From: Trichobilharzia regenti
Taxonomy: Eukaryota; Platyhelminthes; Trematoda; Strigeidida; Schistosomatidae
Length of the DNA stretch: 64,000 nucleotides
NCBI GenBank assembly: GCA_944472135.2
Contig: OX235270.1
Span: 119,489,842 to 119,553,841 of the forward strand
Direction of reading: 5' to 3'
Part shown: piece by piece, positions 42,806-51,541 of the stretch
How positions within the stretch are numbered: position 1 is the first letter of the stretch
How the letters are laid out: every line of letters begins with the position of its first letter
The notes under the pieces: model-generated
Database searches by the model: none
The model's input: only the letters and a program-made list of their open reading frames with translations
Told to the model about the DNA's origin: nothing
Made by a program: the position numbers and the translations under genes

Positions 42806-45616
42806 ATGATCACAAATCGCATAAAATACAGTAATTCATTCATTAAACGTTTTAAACCATATGACTTTCATGCAACTAATAATGCATCTAATAAATCTAA
42901 GAGAAAACATCATGCTGGCTGGCAGCGTGCACTTAAACAGACACCTTTATATCGTACAACCATTCCTGTTATTGTCACTTCAAACTGCCGTTCACTTCCC
43001 AACAAAATTATGCATCTCCAGTCTCTCTTATCATCTGATACTTATCACAATACGGCGATTGTTGCATTACAAGAAACATGGCTCCATGAACTCTATGATG
43101 ACAATCTGGTTTCCCTAAATGGTTTTACATTGTTTAGACAAGATCGACTATGCTCCAGAAAGAAAAGAGGTGGAGGTGTTGCAACTTTCATTCATTCTCA
43201 ATGGTCAACTTCAAATAATGTATGTTTTTCTTACTCTAATGACTTTATTGATTGTATAACGGTCAAATGCCGCCCGAAACATTTATCCAAATTCAAATAC
43301 GTCTTCATCTCTAACATTTATGTTACTCCTGGCTGTTCTGCATCTGATCTATCTGATTTTGCTGATGAATTCACTGAATTTGCCGTTACACATCTTGAAA
43401 ACTCTTTATCAGTTGTCACAGGAGATTTTAACTGCTGTGATTGTTCTTTCCTCGTATCATTAGGTCATGCCAATATTGTTAAATTCCCTACTCGACTTGA
43501 TAAAACCCTTGACCTGGTGTTCATTAATGATGAGGAAATATATGAAGTACGCCGACGTGCTCCTATCATGAACTCAGATCATTGTATTATTCGGATATTA
43601 CCTAAGATATACAGCAGATCTCACTTTAATATCTTCTCAAATCTGTCCAAGAGAACACAGCAAAGGTGTTACTCACAAGAAAATATGCTCAAACTAAGAT
43701 GTATGCTAAATGACACTAACTGGGAACTTTTCAACGAACACAAACTGGATGATACTATTTCCAATTTGACTGACTATCTTAAATTCTGTCTTGATATATG
43801 CTGTCCAAAACAGATAATTTTCAAAAGAATGGATCGTTTTTCTTCCCCTCATCTCAAAAAACTTCGTAGAGAAAAAGAGAAGCTGTACAAGACAAAGAAT
43901 AAATCTGGTCTTAAGAAGATAAACACCCAAATTAAATCTGAAATCAAGAGACTAAACAACATTTATAATCAAACAATACTATCTTGTAAAACATCAGAAA
44001 ACATATGGAAGCTTTTTAGAGAAATTACTGGTTGTGGTAAGCATAATAATTTTGCCTCTTCTATTGATGTAAATACTCTCAATAGATCTTTCATCCGCCC
44101 TCCAAATGTCCTTTCTGCCTTCAATTTAACTAATAACACGACCAGTGACTTTCATCGTTTCAATACTTCTGATGTTCTTAAATGTTTGAAATCTCTTAAA
44201 CCTTCCCAGAGTCTAGGCCCTGATGGTATACCTGCCATTGTTTTAAAGAAATGTGCTGATATTTTAAGTAACCCACTTACAAGCATTTTCAATACTTCTT
44301 TTTCTAATAATAATGTACCTTCTCTGTGGAAAGATATTAAAATCATCCCTGTACCCAAGTCTGGTTCTGGAGATAGTGTTAAGTTTAGACCAATTGCCAT
44401 TACCTCTCCTTTCTTGAAACTGATGGAGAAATTACTCTTACAAAAACTCATTCCCTCCCTAAGCTTCTCAAATGATCCAAAGCAGTTTGCTTACAAACAG
44501 GGTAGAAGTACTTTGGATGCTGCTGCTGTGTTTCATCACAACATTGTATCCTCCTTAGACAAAGGGGCCAAGTATGTCCGTTGTACTTTCCTTGATTACA
44601 CATCTGCTTTTGACTCTGTACCTAGAGGCCTTTTGTTAAACAAGCTTAGCCTTACACAAACTGAGTCCTGGGCTATCAACTGGCTGCACTCTTACTTCTC
44701 CAATAGGATGCAGTACACGGTATATAATGGTGTAGCTTCCTCTCCTTTGCTTACTGAAGCTGGTGTTCCTCAGGGTGCTGTTCTCTCGCCGTTTCTCTTT
44801 TCCTTCTTCTTACATGACTTACCTCTCTCAGACGAAATCAACTTCGTCAAATATGCAGATGACCTGACTGTTTCGCTTCCCGTTAAGTCTCAGTCAGACT
44901 GCTTCAAATTAAATAGCTTCCTGTCGGACATCAGTCAGTGGTCTAAAATAAATGGCCTAACGCTGAATCCCTCAAAATGCCAGACTGTCGACTTCTCCTT
45001 TAGGCATAAACGAGATCTACAAACACTAGTAAGCACTCATGATGTCTGTAGAATCGAGGGGACTATAATTGAAACAAAGTCTAATGCAAAATACCTCGGA
45101 TTAGTTATATCTTCCGACCTTACTTGGTCATCTCATATCCAAATGATTTCCAAGAAAGTGTTTCGTCTAACCTACTACATTAAGAAACTCAGACTAACTG
45201 GAGTCCCTCAACCTCTGCTTACACAATTTGTCAACTCTCGTATCCTACCTATTCTACTTTACTGTTCCCCGTTAGTCTTTCCTGGGTTACTGAAAAAGGA
45301 TTATACCATCCTGAGAAGGATGTTGAAGGTAGTTAGCAGGACTAGCGGTGTAAAACTCAGTCAGCTCGTCACAACATTAGTGGATAAGCATCTGAATACA
45401 TGTGAGAAATGGTCTAAAACCATACTCTCTGACCCCCAACACCCCCTCTATTCCCAACTCTCTCCCTGCATCTCATCAGGTAGAACCAGAAATCAGTATA
45501 AAATAATATATGCTCGCACAACCAAGTATAGGAACTCAACGATACCATATTTGGCCCGTGTTCTAAGTGACAGAGACAATGTTAGACGTGAAACCTATGA
45601 CTTGCTTTGTTGTTAA
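42806..45616 (+). CDS. CR1-like LINE endonuclease-reverse transcriptase, intact
   Basis: 936 aa from ATG 42806. The endonuclease (about residues 55-270) has VIVTSNCRSLPNKI, IVALQETWLHE (catalytic Glu), KRGGGVATFIH, SVVTGDFNCCD and IMNSDHCIIR (catalytic Asp-His). A Lys-rich linker (KKLRREKEKLYKTKNKSG) follows. RT (about 450-760): SLGPDGIPAIVLKKC, KFRPIAITSPFLKLMEK, TFLDYTSAFDSVPR, AGVPQGAVLSPFLFSFF and INFVKYADDLTVSL (catalytic YADD). The C-terminal region resembles other CR1 tails. It nicks DNA and reverse-transcribes its RNA at the cut. No stops or shifts, so possibly still encoding active enzyme. Confidence 0.93.
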   Translation: MITNRIKYSNSFIKRFKPYDFHATNNASNKSKRKHHAGWQRALKQTPLYRTTIPVIVTSNCRSLPNKIMHLQSLLSSDTYHNTAIVALQETWLHELYDDNLVSLNGFTLFRQDRLCSRKKRGGGVATFIHSQWSTSNNVCFSYSNDFIDCITVKCRPKHLSKFKYVFISNIYVTPGCSASDLSDFADEFTEFAVTHLENSLSVVTGDFNCCDCSFLVSLGHANIVKFPTRLDKTLDLVFINDEEIYEVRRRAPIMNSDHCIIRILPKIYSRSHFNIFSNLSKRTQQRCYSQENMLKLRCMLNDTNWELFNEHKLDDTISNLTDYLKFCLDICCPKQIIFKRMDRFSSPHLKKLRREKEKLYKTKNKSGLKKINTQIKSEIKRLNNIYNQTILSCKTSENIWKLFREITGCGKHNNFASSIDVNTLNRSFIRPPNVLSAFNLTNNTTSDFHRFNTSDVLKCLKSLKPSQSLGPDGIPAIVLKKCADILSNPLTSIFNTSFSNNNVPSLWKDIKIIPVPKSGSGDSVKFRPIAITSPFLKLMEKLLLQKLIPSLSFSNDPKQFAYKQGRSTLDAAAVFHHNIVSSLDKGAKYVRCTFLDYTSAFDSVPRGLLLNKLSLTQTESWAINWLHSYFSNRMQYTVYNGVASSPLLTEAGVPQGAVLSPFLFSFFLHDLPLSDEINFVKYADDLTVSLPVKSQSDCFKLNSFLSDISQWSKINGLTLNPSKCQTVDFSFRHKRDLQTLVSTHDVCRIEGTIIETKSNAKYLGLVISSDLTWSSHIQMISKKVFRLTYYIKKLRLTGVPQPLLTQFVNSRILPILLYCSPLVFPGLLKKDYTILRRMLKVVSRTSGVKLSQLVTTLVDKHLNTCEKWSKTILSDPQHPLYSQLSPCISSGRTRNQYKIIYARTTKYRNSTIPYLARVLSDRDNVRRETYDLLCC

Positions 45617-46391
45617 TAACATAATTTTGGCCCTTGTTTTTTCCCCCTTACACTCTCTTATTTGTACTCTATAGTGAACAACCTTCTTAAACATACTTAG
45701 CTGCTTAAAATTATTATCATTGGCTTACATTTTTATTCTTTATTCTACTCCTTCTTTGTACATCTACTGGGTCCGACTATATTATCACTATGATTATTAA
45801 AAATTGTCCCGTCATTAACCATCATGTAACATTAGTTTTGTGGTTGTTCTTTGTTCGGCACTATTTAACTGACAATCTTGTTTGTTATTGCCACTATCAC
45901 CATCTTAAAAATTTTGTATTATGCATGATTCCTCACACTGCCACTACAAACAACCGCATTAGTACTGACAAAAAAAAACCTGAAATGTTTATCTTATGAT
46001 TGCTTAGTGTTGTTCAATCAAATTAACTGATCATCTTGGCTATAAACATTTTTTTAAGAACATCTCATAATTTCCCGTATGATTATAGCTGTTACTGTTC
46101 ACCACGCATACACATATCGTAGCTTCCACTAACTAATACTGAAATATTTTTTTTCATTATTTGTGTTCGTCTTCTTTTTTACTCAGTATTTTTATTTGCA
46201 TTTTTTTTGGTTATTTCTGTTTCTTTTTTTTGGTTTTTATTATATTTTATTTTATTTTATAATACTCCTTTTAAATGTACGATGAAATTAGATGCAATAT
46301 TGTAGATATGTGCTGAAAATTCCACACTGTACCACAAGTACTGTTTCTGGAATAAAGCGAAATTGTTATGTTATGTTATGTTATGTTATGT
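45617..46391 (+). other. 3' UTR of the inner CR1-like LINE with (TTATG)5 tail
   Basis: T-rich, no ORF with a domain. The last ~50 bases before the tail (46311-46360, TGCTGAAAATTCCACACTGT onward to GGAATAAAGC) resemble the tail of SINE family B, as expected if the SINE uses this LINE's RT. Confidence 0.8.
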
Positions 46392-47353
46392 GTAATCCAG
46401 GGAAGTGTAATAGGCCCACTCCTATTCATAATATATATAAACAGTATCTGTGAATGCTTTAGTGTTGGTAAACCAATACTATATGCAGATGACTTAAAAG
46501 TGACCTATAAATGCAAGAACACAGATCTCGGAATAACAGTAAACGCCATACAGCAAGAATTAGAAAAAATGGATAGATGGTGTGACACCTGGCAACTCCG
46601 GTTTAATGTCGACAAATGTGGCTGGCTCTGCATAGGTTGCAACAATTTAGAACTTGACCTGACAATTCAAGGCCATGCACTCTTACGACTGGAATCTGTA
46701 TTGGACCTAGGACTAAAATACTCACATGACTTATCATTTTCTGAACATATCTCCAAACAAGTGTCAAAGTCACGCAGACTTGTCGGCTTTCTACTCAGGA
46801 ACTTCTACAGAAATGAGTCCAGAATTCTGTTGTACATGGTTTGTGTGCGTCCTTTATTTGATTACTGTTCATTCATGTATAGTAGTATACGCATAGAGGA
46901 CAAATTGAAAGTCGAGGGAGTGCAGAGGTACTTCACGTCAAAATTACTCGCAACCGAAAATGGTGCGAACTACTCCACTAGATGTGACACCCTAGGATTA
47001 GAAACACTATGGCTAAGACGCCTGAGACTAAACTTAACACTTTACTATAAGCTTCTAAACCACTTAGTTTTTACCTCTACTAATGGCATTCGACTTTCAG
47101 ATGACAGTGGCTACAAACTAAGACGCACTAAGGGTACAGTAGCTATCGAACAATGTAAAACAGCTACCAGGCAAAAGTTTTATTTGATTAGGTATGCACA
47201 GATAGGGAATAAACTACCAATGGAAATGCGTCAAGCAGGTACATTGGCCTCCTTCAAAAAAGTGCTTAACGACAAACTACAAGAGTTTGCAAACGATAGT
47301 AGTCCTAGTTCCTATCTGAGAGCCTCCGAAATTATAGGTCCATTTATTGTATA
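46392..47353 (+). pseudogene. CR1-like LINE ORF2, right part
   Basis: VIQGSVIGPLLFIIYINSIC continues the RT, then KPILYADDLKVTYKC (catalytic YADD). The CR1 post-RT region follows: MDRWCDTWQLRFNVDKC, LDLGLKYSHDLSFSEHISKQ, YMVCVRPLFDYCSFMYS and LGLETLWLRRLRLNLTLYYK. Ends at TAA 47352. Intact after the inner LINE. The left part is truncated, so the whole cannot function. Confidence 0.88.
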
Positions 47354-48246
47354 AGCTTAAATACTACACCTGTTGTTTTCTGCCTATATTTATAATTTTA
47401 GATAAAACATTAACGATTAAGATACTTACCCTCAAACAGACAAGAAGTTTCGTTTGTAAAACTTCTACCCAACACAAAAAGTGGAATAAAACGGACATAA
47501 ACCGACAACATGATAAAGATATAACTCACCACAACATCACATGGACAGATGTACGCTCGTCGGACATCATATATACCTCACCAACCACAACTCAACTTTC
47601 ATGAGATAATGTGATGAACTTATATCCGTAATGTTGCTGAGCAGTTAATATCCACAACTCCTGTCGGAACAACTAAAATTCAAAAACCCTCCTCATGAGA
47701 AGTAAATACCCACAAGCAGTAGAAATCCATTAATTAATGCGTCCAAAGCTCATGTATTTTGCTCCCAACAATGGCATTGCAGATCAAATGAGATAAGTAA
47801 ATCACTGATTTCCAAATAACACAACAATGAACTATAATTCAAGAATTCTGTACACAACAAAATTATGTATGAAAACTGACTTCAAGCTTTATTTTTTTTC
47901 CCAGGCACTTATAACCCATCCACCAAAGACCTGGTTTTTTGTTAATGCGAAGACAATACTTCTGTATTTCCTGATGTGTTGCACTCACTGACAATCTAGC
48001 GGATTTTTCCAGCTATGCACAGAAACGATTGTACATAAGTGAAAAGGATGTTTTATACTATTGGGATTAACATTTATCAAGTGTATGTATAATCTCCAGT
48101 GTACATGTTAAACATATTTTGCTATCGACTGTAAATTGTGACTGAATAATATGATCCTATTTCTGTAACAATTTGATGATGCCTGTAAACTGGCGTCCCT
48201 CATGTACTGCATCATGAGAATAAATTTATTTATTTATTTATTTATT
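47354..48246 (+). other. 3' UTR of the outer CR1-like LINE
   Basis: About 890 bp without a supported ORF, ending 'gcatcatgagaataaattta' and (TTTA)n. The palindrome-like ACTGCATCATGAG near the end may be the RT recognition structure. Confidence 0.7.
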
Positions 48247-49024
48247 CGTGCTAGCATTACATAGATTTATAAATCGCCGGGGTGTACCGAAGATGATGTT
48301 CAGCGACAGATGGACTAATTCTGTCGGCTGTCACGCCGAGCTTAAAGAGTACTTCGAAGGTCCCCAAACGACAGTTCAGGAAGAGTTACTGAGAAGGAAC
48401 ATCGAGTGGCACTTCAACCCAGCACATGCCAGCCATAGAGGCGGGCTATGGGAAAGACTTATAGGAATTATCAAGCGTATTTTAAGCTCCATAATTAAAG
48501 ACCAGAGTTTGAATGACGAATCGCTGGAGACATTTTTTTGTGAAGCTGAACGAATATTAAATGACCGGCCGTTATCACCTGTGAGGGACGACGTCAACGA
48601 TTTTGATGTGTTAACTCCAAATAAATTATTGTTATTGAGAGGCAACCCTGGCATAGAGGACTCAAGCGGGGAAGGAATACCTACAATTAAAAGATGGAAA
48701 CAAGCCAGGCACATGAAAGATATATTTTGGAAAAGATGGTTAAAGGAGTATGTTCTAACACTGCAAACCAGGGACAAGTGGAAAAAGTTGTGCCGAAACT
48801 TAAAGGTTTGTGACATAGTATTAGTAGCAGATAAATGTGCCACAGGTAGGTGGCCTTTAGGAGTGGTAGTAAGGCTACTCTGTAATGGTGATGGATTGGT
48901 GAGGACGGTTGAGGTGAGAACAAGTTGTGGCATGTTGGTGCGAGATATTAGAAAACTGTGTCTACTGGAAGGTGATGAGAGTAGAGAGTCGGAGGATGAA
49001 ACACTAGACGATTTTCCAACCTAG
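48247..49024 (+). pseudogene. pol: BEL/Pao integrase core and C-terminus
   Basis: VLALHRFINRRGVPKMMFSD resumes the integrase core. The motif SDRWTN stands where SDNGTN is normal: the catalytic Asp is kept but the next two residues are changed. HRGGLWERLIGIIKR holds the catalytic Glu. Then the BEL-specific C-terminal domain (DUF5641-like): LTPNKLLLLRGN, WKQARHMKDIFWKRWLKEYV, WKKLCRNLKVCDIVLVADKC and RWPLGVVVRLLCNGDGLVRT. TAG stop at 49022. Frame intact across this part. Confidence 0.9.
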
Positions 49025-49978
49025 AGCGTCAACCTGAGAAGGGTTGTAGGCGTAGTGCTGTAAGTCTTACAATTCTTCAAAGGGTAGCGCATCAATGAGC
49101 AGTCCAACGTGCTTGGTGTGTGATTTTGTACATATGTCCATATTGTATATACTGAATTGATATCATCTGTCATCTAGCTGTTGGTAATTCTGTTTGTGTC
49201 CGGACGACTTCCACTTGGATCATCAACCTGAGAAGGAGTTGCAGGCGTACTGGTGTAAGTCCTGCGATTCTTCAAAGGAATTCCATCAAGATGTGATCCG
49301 CGAGTTTGTGTGTACTGTTTGTGCATACGTGTGGTGTGTCTTATCAGTTTGTGATTTTGGATTAATTGTGTTTACTCGTTGTTTTCGTACCTTGTTGTTA
49401 TTACGTAATTTTGTTAAAATTTTCATCGTGATTACTTCTGAAGTTGTTTCGAGTCTTCTACATCCGTGAATGAATTGATTGATTTTAAGGACAGCAGATG
49501 GGTCGTATACGCCGGGAGGCTATTGCAGAGAATGACATGCATACGGAGATAATTGTTAGCTGTGGTCCCACACGCCGGGGAGAATGAGTGTAAACGACTG
49601 AGGCTCGCATACGTCACCGTTACTAGAATTGAGGCAGAATGAGTGACAAGCGATTTCAGTGGTAATTGGTAGTGAGTAGATAAGAGAATGTGCGTAAAGT
49701 ATCATGAGGTGGTGCTATGGTCACGTCGCATTCTGCAAGAGTCATTCTAGCAAGTGGAGACAGTGTTGCAAGATGTCAAGTGGATGCCTTTAACTGGAAG
49801 GCTTAGGTCGTCATTGATGTGTAAGATTGTGCTGTGAGTATGCTTGTGGTGTGTTGGCTTTTCTGTTTGTTTTCCATTTCAGCTCTGTCCGTGTGACCCA
49901 GGTCCTCGCAATGGCATCCAAGTCGACGTGTATTGGTCGTGATGGAAAAAGAGGGTGGATCCGTTTTTTGCCGGGGAG
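49008..49978 (+). other. BEL/Pao 3' non-coding region with internal duplication
   Basis: Two related segments, about 49008-49130 and 49201-49320, share CAACCTGAGAAGG, GTTG.AGGCGTA, GTGTAAGTC/CTGTAAGTC, ATTCTTCAAAGG and CATCAA in order. The first overlaps the last pol codons, so an old tandem duplication of the pol 3' end formed part of this region. GGGGAG (49973-49978) abuts the 3' LTR as polypurine tract. No env-like ORF. Confidence 0.65.
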
Positions 49979-50337
49979 TGTCAATGTAGTTGAAGATTGA
50001 ACGATCAATTCATGGTTGTTTGCTCAAAACCAACTTCCCCAATTTTCGCGGAGGCATCAATACGACAGTCATCGTCTTATCGGTCGCTGTTCAGAAAGAA
50101 GTCAGCAGAAAACCGTCAGAAGTAATATTGTGATTTATTATTGTAATATTTGTTCACAGACCTTAGTAGAAACATTTTTTATATGTTGGTGTAACAATAA
50201 AGAATCCTCGAGTCGCCAATTGGTGTTTTGGTTTTTTCATCCGTTATTACTAAGCGTTTCTGAGAAACTTCAAGGAACAGCGTGAGCCCGAGCGTAGCAA
50301 GAGCTGAGCATTGACGGTTTACGAGACGTGGCTGACA
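49979..50337 (+). repeat. BEL/Pao 3' LTR
   Basis: 359 bp, matching 32836-33194 with about five differences. It ends GTGGCTGACA and is followed by GGTGC, the right copy of the target duplication. Confidence 0.92.
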
Positions 50338-50805
50338 GGTGCCAACCAAGTAGACCGAAGGTGGTCAGTGACTGACTAGGAAAAGATAGAAAAAAGTATT
50401 TTCAGTCAAGTACAACAAGTACCTGGAGCTTAATAACCGTTTGAATGTGTTGTTGTGCAAAATCAGCAATGTTACGCATCACATCATAACCGGAAGACAG
50501 CACATGTCTTCAAAAACACGACAACTTGCCCTTGGCAAACCATGACTGACGGAAAAGGAATTCGACCACTTGCCTACTATAGACGTTTTTCGAACCGCGA
50601 ATAGCGCGTGGACATCTCCACCTCATATATGGTACCGAAGAAATGGTAGTGCATTCCATCTCTCTCGTAGTTGCCGGTGATTGAAAGCCAAAACGATCGC
50701 AGACTGATATCCATCACTGTATATACTCAAGTTGACAGCAGCATTATCTGCCGCGGCTGTCTTCCCGAAAACAGACTTAGTCAAGGCGTACAATCAGATT
50801 TCAAC
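50338..50805 (+). pseudogene. Older gypsy copy, RT region, right part
   Basis: Aligns with 28660-29115 of the intact gypsy: AAAATCAGCAATGTTACGCA against ATAACCAGCAATGTTATGCA, then 'catcacatcataaccggaag', 'gaattcgacca', 'gcgaatagcgcgtggacatc' and 'acttagtcaaggcgtacaat'. Numerous stops and indels. It continues the fragment that ends at 32835 on the other side of the BEL insertion; similarity fades near 50805. Confidence 0.82.
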
Positions 50806-51307
50806 GACATCACAAGTTGTGGTGGGAATGTGCACCTCTGCACATTCTTTATACCTTAGTGAATGAATAAACATTTAAGCGGACGTAAACGTCACATACT
50901 CGTCTCGCGTGTTGGGGCAGTGTTAAGAGCTGCGTGGCTACTAGTTTAGGTGGGTCAGGACGTAGAGTTAACAGAAAGTTTGACCAAAGATCAAGTATAT
51001 GAGGATAGATGGGCATCCGGAATTCACCAGTGTTATTTTGGCTGAAGCCAGCCGGAAACGAGCTTGGAGTTGTTAAGGAGCTTAGCCACCTGATCTCCCA
51101 GAAGTGGAGGTCCTGGAGTGAATTACACTGTCTCAGTCTCCTCTTGCTGTGTAATATAACCCTATTCCTGCCGTGCTACATCGTCGTATTTCTTGTTACC
51201 ATCCGCACAACAATAATTATGGTGAATCAGCTACCACAGAAATTCTTTCAGTTATTCATAAGCTACACGTGGTAGATATTTCAAATCAATTCTGTGAAAA
51301 CATATTT
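50806..51307. other. Unassigned, less AT-rich stretch
   Basis: Relatively GC-rich for this window, without a readable domain in any frame. From ~51005 phrases such as WASGIHQCYF and SPRSGG appear in broken frames. It may be a decayed repeat not otherwise present here. Confidence 0.3.
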
Positions 51308-51541
51308 TTTTATTCCTTTTTGTTCCCACTGGAACATAGTGCTCCAAGCTAGAGGCTTGAAGTTTCGGTATCAGTGGTGTTTATTATGTTTACGGGATGG
51401 CGTTGCTAGCCTAATGCCCAACCTTCCTTCTTTACCACTCTTATTACTGAATTAGCAAGGTAAAGGAGTGTGTCAGCCGGGGATCGAAACCCGGACCATG
51501 TGCATGGTCGGTGGACGTCCCTACTGCTGTCCCACCGACCT
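51308..51541 (-). repeat. tRNA-headed SINE, family C
   Basis: Nearly identical over most of its length to 58938-59172 ('gttcccactggaacatagtg', 'cttgaagtttcggtatcagt', 'tttacgggatggcgttgcta'). Minus-strand head with GGTTTCGATCCCC and a degraded A box. Confidence 0.85.

Larger units (their letters stand above)
42716..46391 (+). mobile_element. Inner CR1-like LINE with intact endonuclease-RT ORF
   Basis: 3.7 kb inserted in the RT of another CR1-like LINE. It has ~90 bp of leader, an uninterrupted 936-codon ORF, a ~0.75-kb 3' UTR and a (TTATG)5 tail (46366-46390). No clear target duplication, as is common for CR1. No separate ORF1 is present, so it is probably 5'-truncated. It is the youngest layer of the nest and the only autonomous-looking RT in the window. 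Confidence 0.9.
41392..48246 (+). mobile_element. CR1/Jockey-like LINE, 5'-truncated, split by another LINE
   Basis: Left part 41392-42715, right part 46392-48246. It starts inside the endonuclease domain (KLDNSDHNIL) and ends with a (TTTA)n tail (48224-48246). It lies in the BEL integrase between ...LTTDS and VLALHRF with no target duplication. A second CR1-like LINE sits in its RT between PVSSG and VIQGSVIGPL. A 41-bp AT-rich insert (42423-42463) is a further disruption. Confidence 0.9.
32836..50337 (+). mobile_element. BEL/Pao LTR retrotransposon, complete but multiply interrupted
   Basis: Identical-length LTRs of 359 bp (32836-33194 and 49979-50337) begin TGTCA and end TGACA. Flanks GGCGC and GGTGC form a 5-bp target duplication with one transition, inside an older gypsy copy. 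Inside are Gag with two Cys/His motifs, protease, RT (YVDD), RNase H, HHCC integrase and a C-terminal domain: the BEL/Pao order, similar to schistosome Sinbad-type elements. Three later insertions split it (33840-37384, 39327-39690, 41392-48246); without them the element would be ~6.7 kb. Single-base shifts and stop codons show it is dead. Confidence 0.93.

Noticed and set aside
42711..46395. Target-site duplication of the inner CR1-like LINE
   Set aside because: Only two or three bases (GTG) could be shared at the junctions; not distinguishable from chance.
48376..48933. 185-codon minus-strand open frame
   Set aside because: Antisense shadow of the BEL integrase C-terminal domain.
49194..49469. 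91-codon open frame after BEL pol, possible accessory ORF
   Set aside because: Overlaps an internal duplication in the non-coding 3' region and has no recognisable domain.
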